A DNA stretch of 64,000 bases. It comes from Antedon bifida. Its lineage: Eukaryota > Echinodermata > Crinoidea > Comatulida > Antedonidae. The position numbers were made by a program, and so were the translations under genes. Shown here in pieces: positions 23,701-35,000 of the stretch (within the stretch, counting starts at the first letter, position 1; the number at the start of each line of letters is the position of its first letter). Location of the stretch: positions 18,581,820 through 18,645,819 of the forward strand of contig OY727096.1 in NCBI GenBank assembly GCA_963402885.1. The letters are read 5' to 3'. The notes under the pieces are model-generated. The model worked only from the letters and a program-made list of their open reading frames with translations. It did not search any database and was not told the DNA's origin.

Positions 23701-26700
23701 ATGTGCACTTTAAAAAACCCAGTTAATCATTTGAAACGAATAGGGGTTGCCCCGGTGAACTGGTTCACAAGATATCTCCTGTATCAGAGGGATTACAACC
23801 TATCTGGTAGGACATTAATTAATTTACTATTGGTAATCCTTGGCCACATGTGCCTGAAGACATACTGTAAAATTTAAGAAAATAAATATAAAATATAAAA
23901 CCAAGTTTTGCACTCTTTTATTTTAATTATTTGTTATTTTTTTAGATGATAGATGGGGAGACATGTCCACCTCCATTGCTTACTGAAGCTGATCTTATCA
24001 CTCTTATGGATAAACATGGCATTGGTAAATATTGTTAATTTTTTATAAATTGGATCAATTTATTTGCTATTTATTGCTTACAAAGTGTATACATTACAAT
24101 ATAAAGAAAAAAAGCATACAGTAATAATCCTAGATATATGTGTAACAATCATTTTTATTCCTCAGGCACCGATGCAACGCACGCAGAGCATATTGAGACC
24201 ATTAAATCAAGGATGTATGTGGGGACTAGGCCAGATGGTAAACTGGTCCCGGGGGAGCTAGGAATGGGCCTTGTAGATGGCTACGATAACATGGGGTACG
24301 AGTTGTCCAAGCCAGACCTAAGGGCAGAATTAGAAGCTGATTTGAAAAGGTATGACTATGGTATGATACCATAGTTTTAAATTAGGCATATAGCAAGCAT
24401 GCTTTATTTACAGTGTTTGTAATATTGTTTAGGAAGTGAATAACTTTCGTAAATGGCCTAATCAATTGATATTCAGTATTTTTACAATACATCTCTTATA
24501 AAAAGTTTGGGAACATATTTCTTAGGATATGCGTTGGTGAGAAAGATGCAGAAGTCGTGCTCAGAGAACAGGTGGCCAAGTACAAACAGGTTTATATCGA
24601 AGCTGCTGAAAAGGTAAATGTTGTCCTTTTAGAATTGTCTCCATTAATATTTCAATTTAAATTTAATTTTTCCTGTATTTGTGTTAATTTATTTGTTATT
24701 CACCAATATAGTGATTTCTCCATATATTTGTCCTTGTTGTTATACATTTTTCGTAGGCTATCAGTTTAGACCAAGCACTTGGACATTACTTTCAACAAGA
24801 CCCCCATGAAGCCACAAACCAGGTCAATACTCAACAAGATGCCGTGCTACCGGTTCGAAAATGCCCTCAATGTGGAGAGCACATGGTCCTTAAGACTAAG
24901 AAAGATGGCGGGTACATGATGTCATGTATGGGTTTCCCAGACTGTAAGGCAGCACTTTTCTTGCCAAACAACGTCTTGACTGTTGAGCTTATGGATCAAA
25001 CCTGTAACAATGTAGGTCTTTAACATTTCAACATTTTTTAAAAATTGTATAATAATAGTTATTATTATTCAGCAAGTTAAAAAAGGTAGGCCTACATTTT
25101 AAATTTTAACCAGAAGTAAGTATAAAGCAATCTTCTTATTTAACCCCATTAACTACCATATTTGGGCACATAACACTTTTTTGGTCGAACTAGTTAGATA
25201 GTGTAGACAGAACTTTCCACGCATATTTCCATTATTATTTTTCCTTCAGTGTAGTGGCGATCCAGTGAAGTTAATAAAGTTCACATTCAAACGGGGATCT
25301 ATGCCACCCTACATACCGACAGAGTATGTGAGTTGTCTTGGAGGCTGTGACAAAGATCTTGTTGAAGCCCTAGACCTCAACATGGCGTACCTCAAACAGC
25401 CACCAGTACGAACAGGTAATCACTCACCTACTTTATTCTAGAGAGAATTATTCAATCATTATTAAGCCTTTGTAGGCAAAATTCATTGGTATTTTCGTAT
25501 AATAATAAAGACACTTTAATTTTAATTGATAGGTGTATCTACAACAACACGTTTACCCACACAGGGAGGCGAACGGAAAGGGCGCGGTGGTAACAACAAC
25601 TCAAGGAACAACAATGGTACCTCATCTAGGGGGTCTGGTAGCAACAGGGGTGAGTTATATACTGAATGACCTGAAAAAATGCCTATTCCAAACTCTATTT
25701 AATATATAGAATTGTTTTTAATCAACTCTATAAAATTGTCTGTAAAGTAGTATACAGACAAGTGAAGTCACAGAAATGAAAAACATTTTTTTTTCAAAGG
25801 TCAAAGAAATATGTCATCATTTATGTCCAACTCATCATCATCATCAGGATATGGTTCATCATCATCAGGATGTGGCTCATCGTCATCAGGATGTGGCTCG
25901 TCGTCCTCGTTTTCATCCTCATCATTTCAAAATCAATCATCATTTTCATCAATGGCAAGGCAACCTCTGTCATCGCTGCCCAATCAGAACAGTGACGGTG
26001 GAAATGAAGTTGTCTGTAACTGTGGAAACAATGCAGTGATACTAACTGTTAGGAAAGAAGGTCCAAATACAGGTATATAAATAAGCAGGTGGAGAGGGAG
26101 TGAATAGAGAGTGGAGTAAAGGGTAGAGTAGGTAGTATGTAGGGATAGATGAGTGAGTAGAGAGAGTCATGAGTAAATACAGGAGTGAGTAGAAAGAGTC
26201 ATGAGGGGAGAGAGGTGTGGGGTAGAGAGATATAGATCCCAGTATCAGTCCGTAACAGTCCTTTAATCTTATGTCTGGCTTCTCCATGGCGCGCAGTTTC
26301 TGTTAAGAGGCGTGAAACTGTTCTCAGCAACAGATAAACCCTTTGATCTCCAGAGCTTAGCATCCCGTTGATAGATTGCCTTGCTTTTACTGAGATATTG
26401 CATTTTAATTATCCAAATTTATCTTGGATCCATCTATCCAGCAAGTTTACATATTTGAATATTAATATAATATGCAGAACTCTTTTTTTTTTTAAGGTAA
26501 ACAATTTTACAAGTGTCAATCAGGAACGTGTAACTTCTTCTTGTGGGCGGATGCTAATAAACCGCCCTCAACCTCATCAGGAAGCAATTGGAATTCTAGC
26601 ACACAGAACTTCGATTCAGGATTTGGCAGTAGTTTTAGTGGTGGCGCCAATCGTTCCAGTAATGAGATGCGTGATGAGAATTCTAGTTCCAACGTCTGGG

Positions 26701-27450
26701 GAGAAGTTGTCTGCAAGTGTAATGCAACTGCTGTTACGTAAGTTTTTATTTCTATTATCTTGTTGACTATTGTTGATTATATAAATCATGAATATACATT
26801 AGCCAATATGAATATGCATTCGCCATTATGAATATGCATTAGCCATTATGAATATTTATAAACTTTGGCAGGAGAACAGTGCAGAAGGAAGGAGACAACC
26901 AGGGCCGGCAATTCTATACTTGTTCAAAACCTAGGGAAAGTCAATGTGGCTTTTTTGAATGGGTTGATGGTATTGGCAATAATGGTGGTGGAGGAGGAGG
27001 AGGAGGAGGAGGAGGGAGGGGTAGAGGTAGAGGTTCAGCATCACGAGGAAGGGGGTCGGCATCAAGAGGAGGAAGAGGGTCATACAGAGGTGTTACTTCA
27101 AGAAGTAAGTACAGTATCATATTTTTAGTCTAAATACATATCTATATAAACATATATTAATGTCAGTTTACATATATGTATTTACAATTGTTGCCATGAT
27201 TTTTGTTTTTAGAAATTATTTTGGCTTTTTTTTTTTTTAGGGCGTGGCAGTAGTAATAGTGGGAGTGAAGACAATTCCAAAAGGAAGAAGCCAACATGTG
27301 GTGTTTGTGGTGTACAAGGTATAATCACACCTATTAGTTAGTTATTCTTAGACAATTGGCAATATGACAATCTTTACTAGTAACTATTGAAATGTTTTTA
27401 CTTTTCTTTATTTTGCAGGACATACAAGACGTTCTTGCCCTCAGAAATAA
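17701..27450 (+). CDS. TOP3A: DNA topoisomerase III alpha
   Basis: 24 exons; exon 1 ends at 17955, then 18166-18299, 18695-18770, 19118-19226, 19519-19570, 19753-19844, 20313-20483, 20968-21068, 21275-21349, 21794-21876, 22276-22373, 22639-22805, 23194-23370, 23946-24024, 24166-24349, 24526-24613, 24757-25011, 25250-25415, 25533-25649, 25800-26072, 26497-26737, 26872-27104, 27241-27318, 27419-27450. From the internal ATG at 17872 the nuclear form is 1054 aa; in-frame upstream ATGs (17614, 17677, 17701) would add an arginine-rich presequence for mitochondria. Visible: Toprim acids D116/D118/E120 (DGDREGEN), catalytic Y330 in ISYPRTETN, zinc ribbon C626/C629, two GRF fingers (about 842-878, 933-972), an RG-rich tract and a C-terminal zinc knuckle. 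It is a type IA enzyme that decatenates DNA and dissolves double Holliday junctions with BLM-RMI. Every junction is in phase. Confidence 0.97.
18870..19075. repeat. SINE-like repeat
   Basis: It contains a B-box-like ggttcaata, a 27-bp tandem duplication (agggttcaatacatcctgac twice), and a tail gataaactataaagtagttt with a hairpin caggcgagtttgtgctcgctg. It lies in a TOP3A intron. Confidence 0.4.
19267..19418. mobile_element. MITE family A, copy 3
   Basis: Left ctctgtctacactatcaaac, central ccatatatggacatgatgat, right caaactagtttgatagtgta with gacagact. It lies in a TOP3A intron and has a duplicated ...catatcactaccatatt block. Confidence 0.85.
19885..20300. repeat. ~49-bp minisatellite in TOP3A intron 6
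   Basis: About 5-8 units of cttgtatgcaaatcagactt + tgtattgaaagccattgtca + ttttaaaca repeat up to the acceptor of the exon at 20313. The 3' units are the most alike; the 5' ones have diverged. Confidence 0.85.
21105..21152. mobile_element. MITE family A, half copy 4
   Basis: Only the right half remains: acatcacattcttttatcac, then tacagtttgatactgtagac and agagc. It lies in a TOP3A intron. Confidence 0.6.
23650..23830. repeat. SINE-like repeat fragment, relative of 27585-27845
   Basis: It shares gaaacgaatagggg, ttgccccggtgaactggttc and aca with the repeat at 27640-27690 (gagacgagtaggggg, ttaccccgatgtactagttc). It lies in a TOP3A intron. Confidence 0.45.
25150..25213. mobile_element. MITE family A, half copy 5
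   Basis: Right half only: ccatatttgggcacataaca, then actagttagatagtgtagac agaac. It lies in a TOP3A intron. Confidence 0.65.
26780..26860. repeat. Short tandem repeat tgaatatgcattagccatta
   Basis: About four ~20-bp units immediately upstream of the TOP3A exon at 26872. Confidence 0.7.
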
Positions 27451-27584
27451 CAATTCATTGAATGACCCGTGCTTTTAAGTATGTGAGCTTAATATAAAAT
27501 ATTAATGGAGTATGCTAATAATGAAAAGGCAACAAAGCAATTACTATAACTATTATTGAACAGTTTATACCTACCAATCACATG

Positions 27585-27845
27585 GTTGTTGGTTCAAGTC
27601 CAAGTTTTTACAAAATACTTTAAAGAACCTAGTACATCTTTCGAGACGAGTAGGGGGTTACCCCGATGTACTAGTTCACACACACTGTCGTGGACAGACG
27701 AAATGGTGCCGTAATTGGCTGCCGATGACACGATGTGACCCTTAGGGGAGAAATGTTGTTGAAAAGGTGCAACATCCAAGTCCACAGCGCTCTGATCTTC
27801 ATGAAATAGCGCTATATAAATGTTGCATTATATATTATTATATAT
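27585..27845. repeat. tRNA-derived SINE-like element
   Basis: A B-box-like ggttcaagtcc near its 5' end is followed by a body with gagacgagtaggggg and a 3' end agcgctatataaatgttgca then TA-rich repeats, the usual SINE tail arrangement. It lies downstream of TOP3A. Confidence 0.55.
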
Positions 27846-28550
27846 ATATATATTATATTATAGAGCCTGTTGTTTTATAAGTCTGTACTATGAATTGTCA
27901 CCTCTATGGTGGTTGGACGAGGATATTAAATTCTGCTCTATTATACTCCACTCTGAAAGACTAGTTTATGTAAAGCACTGTATGTATACATTTGTCTGAT
28001 AACGGGATTGCCACCTTTTAGAAGTGAAAGAACACACTGACTATCCTTGTGAATACGACTAAATACTAGCTAATGAATATTAGATGCCTTTTTATCAGAT
28101 ATAGAAAAGTTTAAAATATTCAATTAATTGTTCATCTTATGCCTGATTCTACAAACCATTAGTAATCAGTTTTAATGCAATTTTAAAAAATAACAAACAA
28201 TTAATATGACAATGTTTTGGTATTCACATACGTGTAGTGTACAAACATATTTGATAAACACCGAATGTATATAAAATGGTTTTATACTCATTATTGTTAA
28301 TATTATTATTATAAATGAATATGTCACATTATATGATTCAATTAATATTTTGTATACAAAATTAGTAATGACTCCGCTGTTTAATTGTTATGTAGTTCGA
28401 AAGAGGAACTTAAAATTGAAGAAAATGGCTTGGCCTAGAATTGAAATAATTAAATGAAAAATATATACTATATATCTGATTAAAAACATACAATACATCT
28501 TTCTGATATGTAAAAAAGATATTATAAAAAATAATATTTTTCACAGTGAG
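27846..28550. other. TOP3A 3' flank, no gene recognised
   Basis: AT-rich intergenic DNA. No coding or RNA gene is seen before the tRNA. Confidence 0.5.
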
Positions 28551-28551
28551 T

Positions 28552-28557
28552 AAAAAA
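28552..28557 (-). terminator. Pol III terminator of the tRNA gene
   Basis: On the minus strand the tRNA 3' end is followed, four bases later, by a run of six T. Confidence 0.75.
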
Positions 28558-28560
28558 TAG

Positions 28561-28671
28561 TTCCCCAGGAGAGGATCGAACTCTCGACCTCCGCATTTCC
28601 TAAGCAGTAGTAAAGGCGAAGCCATGTACTGTTTATAAGTACGGCGCGCTAACCGACTGAGCCACTGGGGA
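28561..28671 (-). tRNA. tRNA-Ile (anticodon UAU) with a ~37-nt intron
   Basis: On the minus strand: acceptor stem TCCCCAG/CTGGGGA, D-arm GCTCAGTCGGTTAGCGC (one mismatch), anticodon stem CCGTA/TGCGG with loop CTTATAA (anticodon TAT at 28635-28637), and T-arm GAGAG-TTCGATC-CTCTC. The extra bases between loop position 37 and the 3' half (about 28596-28632) fit the intron that is normal for animal tRNA-Ile(UAU). It decodes the rare isoleucine codon AUA. The internal B-box GTTCGATCC is intact. Confidence 0.9.
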
Positions 28672-29048
28672 AGCTGAAGGATCCTGTCGGCTATAAGATG
28701 ATTGTACTATAAAACGAAAATTGGATACAAAAGAAATGGCCTTGGGAATTTAATATTTTATATTTAATGCATTTTGTATTCTTTTAGAATATTTGAATTT
28801 AAAACATTTATAGTCTATATGTTTTAAGCTATTTATTAAACTACAATAGGCTAGCCTAGGCCTAGAGAAAATATTGTGAAATTTATGACACAAAACGGAC
28901 GAGGATGTAAATTCGGTCACGGATGAAAGGTTATAGAATTTTTTATACACAAAACGTCGACCTCCGACTCGACGAATGATGAAGGTTGTTACGTGTCCGA
29001 GGTGTATTTTGATAAAATCTTATAATTAAAATCAAATTTATTGTAAAT
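28672..29048. other. Intergenic and TMF1 5' region
   Basis: No gene is seen. The TMF1 transcription start is presumably here, without a TATA box. Confidence 0.4.
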
Positions 29049-32000
29049 ATGAGTTGGTTTGATTCTGGGTTTTCTAGTTTTGCGAAATCGGCGCTTTCCA
29101 ACGCTCAGAAATCTATTGATCGAGCGCTTGACATTCGCGACGAAAATGAAGAGGACAAACCAAATGAACGCCAGGCCAAACCAACATCAGCAAAAGTGAC
29201 AAATGAATCTGGGAATAAAAAGGGTAAGCCTACTCTAATAGTGATACTTTTCTGTCATGTAATAGCTTAGGCCTCATTACTACAGTAGTTATAGTTAATA
29301 CCTCTCAAACTCGAATTAGATAGCACACTGTGTCACTAGAATCAATCACAATAATATAATTTATTATTAGATTACAAATACTGTCTGCAGTTTTAATTAA
29401 TTTATTTAGGCCTAGGCCTATGTACATTTATTTAAATACTATTATAATCAAGAAAACATATATTTTTTTTCAGATTCAAGAGGTACCACTTCAACTGACA
29501 AGCTGCCAAATAAATCATCTTCTTCGACATCAATCAGATCCGGTAGATCAAGTGCGGGCTCTGATAGCTTTTTTGATGAATTCTTTGACTCCGGTGGTTC
29601 TTCTTCACCAGAAGTAAAACAAACAAAAACGCGATCACCTTTACGCAGGTCAACCTCAGGACCAAAAACAAAACAAGCAAAAACATTGGTCAAATCAAAG
29701 AGTGAAGAAAAGAAAAAACAAAATAAAGAAGAGAATGTTAGTGAAGAAAGAAAGAAGCACATAGAGAAAAATGTAGAAGACGAATCTAGGAAAGAGGCAG
29801 AGGACAATTTTATAGAAACAACTGATAGGTCAAAGTTGAATGATAATAAGAAATTCCCTGATTCAGAGCAAAGGTCACCAACGAAAGTCGCGAATGCTGA
29901 TTTAAAATGTTCCGACTCCGACGACCATTCTCAGTCAAGCTCTGATAATGTTAATCTTTCGAAACCAAAGGCACTCCTTCGAAAAAATATCAAGGACAAA
30001 TCAAAAGATGACGTAAAAAAATTGCACAGAAGGTCAAGTGAATCACCATCTGATGGCAAATCTGACCAATCGGATCCTAGTGATGACCATTTGTCATTGA
30101 AGAGCGATAGCGATTTTGTAGTAATCAGTGACTGGAACGGAAGCGAGTTGTCGTCTGTGTACGATATGCCACAGTCGTCCACTGTATCCTCTCCAAAAAA
30201 TATGTCGTGTTCATCAAACGGAAAGAGAAGTCCAGACAGTGACTTTAGCGTGATATCTGAGGGAAAACTAAGCGAGATGCATGAATGTCTGCCAATAGAT
30301 ACAGTCTTGCACAAAAATCCTGTGACACTCTCACAAAGGTTCTCACCATCATATTCAGCAGACACAGAGTCAGAGAAATCTTCTCCAAGCCATAGTGACC
30401 ATGGAGGGCGACACACACCAACTCCACTTGGCAGTGATGAGAACGGAGATGGGGAAAAGGGCAGGGAAGATTCACTCCCTAAAATGAAGATCGAATTACA
30501 AGAGGGTTTGTTGAAAATTGCTGAAAAAGAGAGCAAACACAAGAATACAACAGAAACAAATGAAACGGGTAAATTAAAATAAATAATTAAAAAATAAAAT
30601 AATTTTAAGCCTCATTTTATATTGAATTTGAAGTGTATACTGTATATAGTTATCATGGAAAGCCAAGATAGTTTAAATGGTATTTACACTACAGAATATA
30701 TACAAAATAAATTAATATTATTTACAGATACCTCCAGACTAGAAGACCAGACAAAGACAGAAGATACAAAAGTGGAGACATGTTCAAATGAAACCAACCA
30801 TGATCCTTTGGAGCCAGAAAAATTGTTAAAGGTTAGAGCTGATCTTTATGTACTTTTTCCTATTACAGTATTAAAATGTCTATAATTTTTTTATTTAGCG
30901 TAAAAAGAATAAAAATGTATATAGCGCACATATTCACTGAACATGCTCAAGTGTACAAATTTTTGCAACAGTGACTACTATATACAGTAGGGCCTACAGT
31001 TAAAAAAATCATTACTTAACAATTTCTTGTGCATGATTTGTCTAGAAGCTAGCAGAACATGCAGAAATATTACAAGCCAGAGAACGACAAATCTTGACAC
31101 TAAGCAGCCAGACAGTTGATTTACAAGAAACTAACAACATCCTTCGCAGGTTAGTATTCATAAAAGTCCTGGAAATTTACACTGAGGATAATTATACAAG
31201 GAGTCCAGTGTTGGGATACTTCTATCTTATGTCGTGTTTCTGCAATAACAAATTAACCGATAAACTGCCTATGGAAACAGTTTAAGCAATTCCACTCGAG
31301 AAAAGTTAACCGATAATTAAAATCAAATAATTATTGGATAAATCCAATCATTTTTAACCTTTGAACTGAAGGACAAATTGTTGCGATGTGATTGGGCATA
31401 ATTTTGTTTGGACTGCGGAAGCATGGCCCTAGAGTGTGAATACAAGAGCTCCAGTATATTGGGCCTTAGGATACTCCTAGGGTGTGTGCAGAACATTGCC
31501 TGCAATTTTTTTTCTAAAGCCTGTTTACACTATCAAACTTTATGTGAGAAAAATGATATGCCCATATAGGGACATAATGATGTGCCTATATATGGACATA
31601 ATGATGTCATATCACTACAATATTTGGGAAAATCACTACCATATTTGGGCACATCACACTTTTTTTTGATAGTGTAGACAGAGCTTTGCCTACAACTAGC
31701 TAAATTGTATCGGATTACTGTATACCATTTGTCTCGCCCACAAAGCCACTGATACTGACAGGGTTTAACATTTATTTCTACTTTTAGTCAACTGAAGCAA
31801 GCAGAAGAACTACGTGAAACCGAACAAAAAGATGTTAATAATTTAACAAAAGAGTTCACAGATAGATTGGCGTCCATGGAAACCAAGTTACAGTCTTCAC
31901 AGAAGGTGGGTACACTCTAGAAGGGGTTTTAATATAATATTCCTGATCATTTTTAACACCCTTTGGATAACATAGAATTGTCACAAAGTACAAAAGTATT

Positions 32001-35000
32001 ATAGCTGCTACTAGATAATACCATATGTCTGTCACCTGTTCAACAAGACACACTAAACAAATTCAATGCATTGTGTTGATCAAATAACATTCACATTTTT
32101 TATTTATATAGGAACGAGATAACCTCAAGAGGCAATTAACATCAACACAGAATTTGTTGAAAGAAAGGTACTAATATTTATTCCGTCTATTGCAACGATA
32201 CTCTCATACAAACTGTTTTCATGAAGAAAAAAAATGATATTCAAATCAAATCTTTATTTGTTCCATATGTAAAAATGTGTAGATGGAAAAATCATTTTCG
32301 ACAGAAATATGGTAAAACAAACAAAACATTCACAATTACATAATACATTCTTGTAATATTACGAATTATGTTTTGGCCATATTTGATAACAATATGAATA
32401 ACTGTTGCCGATATATACTGTAATGGATTATTGCACCTGTTGTGCAAGTCATAATTATTTAATATACATTATTAGGTTAAAGTGCAAGGTGTGTTGGTGA
32501 GAGGGTTAGTGTGTCAACCTAGAAAGACAGTTCATGTATCTCCTTAAGACTTAAATTCAATGTCCTTCATTACAAAATTATTAATATTCGGTTGTCTACA
32601 CATATAATGTATAACAACAGTTGTTTTGTTTACACTTGGGAGTGCCTTTGTTTATATTTGTTCTGAATAAACTTTGTTTCTTTGCTCTATGTTATGACAT
32701 TGATTAATGTACATTTACTAAGGTATTCTTCATATATGAATGATCTGTACATCTTAATGCATTTCACAAAGCTATTTTTATACTTGGTAAAAACATTTTA
32801 TTATGTATAAAATATGTTTTGACTATATTTGGTCATGGTACTACACATATGACCATGGTTTGCCTATATATGGCCATATATTCTGCCTATATATGACTAG
32901 GTTATTGATGTCATTGTTTTTCTTACATTTTGCCTATATTTGGTCATGTTACTGCATTCATTTTGTTGCCTATATGGCCTATATGGTCATTTTGTTGCCT
33001 ATATGACCTATATGGTCATTGATGTTGTTTTACTTATTTGATATTGTGTCTATTTATATATAGTCAAATTTTGCCTATATTTGGTCGTGTTACTGCACAC
33101 ACATAAGCATTTTTTCCCCCTTTATATGGTCATTGATGTTTTTCTTATTTGATATTGTATCGTTTCAGGGAAGGTGATACAAAGCTGGCTGAGATGATAA
33201 AAGAAAAAGATACACAGATTCAGGAGCTGCTGTCTGAAGGTGAGAAGCTATCAAAGCAACAGTTACAGAATTCTAAAGTGATCAAGCGATTAAGAAGCAA
33301 AGAAAAGGAGACGGAGGGAGTCCTTAAAAATCTAAAGTGAGCAACTTCTTTTTTAGTTTGAAAAATATAAGATAAAAACACCAATAACTAAAGCAACTTT
33401 ATTGCCATTGTGTTCTAGAAAAAACAAGTTTTAAATACAATAACTATTAAGCTCTGTCTAAAAAATGTGATGTGCCCATATATGGACACGATGATATCAT
33501 ATCATTACCATATTTGGGCACATCACACTTTGTTTGTCAAACTAGTTCGGTAGTGTAGATAGAGCTGTATGAACTTTCACATTTTTTAAGTCAGACTAGA
33601 AGTTGGTCACCTAAATGTAGGAGTTTGCAGAGAGATACACAGTGGCTGCATATGTTGTTCCATAATTTTGACATAGGGAGAAGCCAACAAATTCAAATTG
33701 AAACCAATTATAATATTTTCTACTTGTTTATCTCATTTTTTAGTGAACAATTAAAGGATTCCCAGGAAAGGGTGAAACATCTTGAAGAGGTTTTAGATGC
33801 AAAAGAAGAAGTTGAAAAGAAAAACAAAGGTATTTTTTTCTATTTATAGAAACATTACTATATTATGTGTAGTGTGTTTCAGTTTCTTTATTAAGCAATC
33901 AAGGTCTAAATAAAAATACTGTACATAAATATAGAAAAAAAAATCTTCAATAAAACAATCATTACAAAAAAAACAAACACAATTGCACAAAAAAACAGAC
34001 CTTGAGTCCTGTGAAAACAATAAGATAACATAAGTAACATAATAACAATGCATATCTGTATATTATCTATATCAATGTATTTAATTAAATATAATAATTT
34101 TCAATTATTAATTCAGTATATACATTTCCCTTTACATACTTTTTGTAATTTTGTCATTTAGAGGGCATCAAAGTGCTGAATTCTGCCGTTGAAAGACAAG
34201 AGAAAGAACTCACCTCTTTGAGGTTAGAGGTCGAGGAATCACGGGAGAAGATTCGAAGTACACAGGCTGCTCTTGATGGCTCATACAAGTAGGTTATGAC
34301 AGACAGAACTAGAACTTGCTATATTATGTGTTTTTTTTTTTTTTTTTTAACCATATTTAATGAGGGTGATCCAACCAGCATTTGCGGATCATTTGGGACC
34401 CTCAGAACAGGTACAATATACAAAAAACAACAAGAACAGAAAAGTAAAAGAAAAAAATAAAATTAATTACATAAGACTAAAAATAATAAGAAAATTTGAA
34501 AAATAGAAAATAACTGAAATGTTAAATTAAGCAAAATAAACTGAAATGTTAAATTAAGCAATAATGTGTAGTAGCATAATAACAATACATATCAATTTAT
34601 TAAAGTATAATAAGTTATGGTACGTATCAAAACTTTGGAACTCATAAATTAAAAATTTTTTTTTTTTTTTACAGAGAAATTGCAGAATTAAACAAAGCGA
34701 TAGCATCAAAAGAAAGCATAGTCCAGGAAAGTCAGCTGAGTGCTGAAATGAATGCTAAAGAGTCTATGAGACTTGCATTAGAAAGAGCCCATCAGGAATC
34801 TCGCATGGACCAGGAAAGTCTCGCACTTCAGGTGAGTTTTTTATTTCATGAATAAAGTTAAAATGAATTTGAAACATATAGTACCTTTCTCAGATTTTCT
34901 CATTTTCTCGAATTTTATTTTTATGATGAGGTAGTGTGGTAATTGAGCCTTTTCTTAAGCTCTGTCTACACTATCAAACTTTATGTGACATAAAAATGTG

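Noticed and set aside
29931..30542. 203-codon minus-strand open frame
   Set aside because: Antisense shadow of the large serine-rich TMF1 exon 2.
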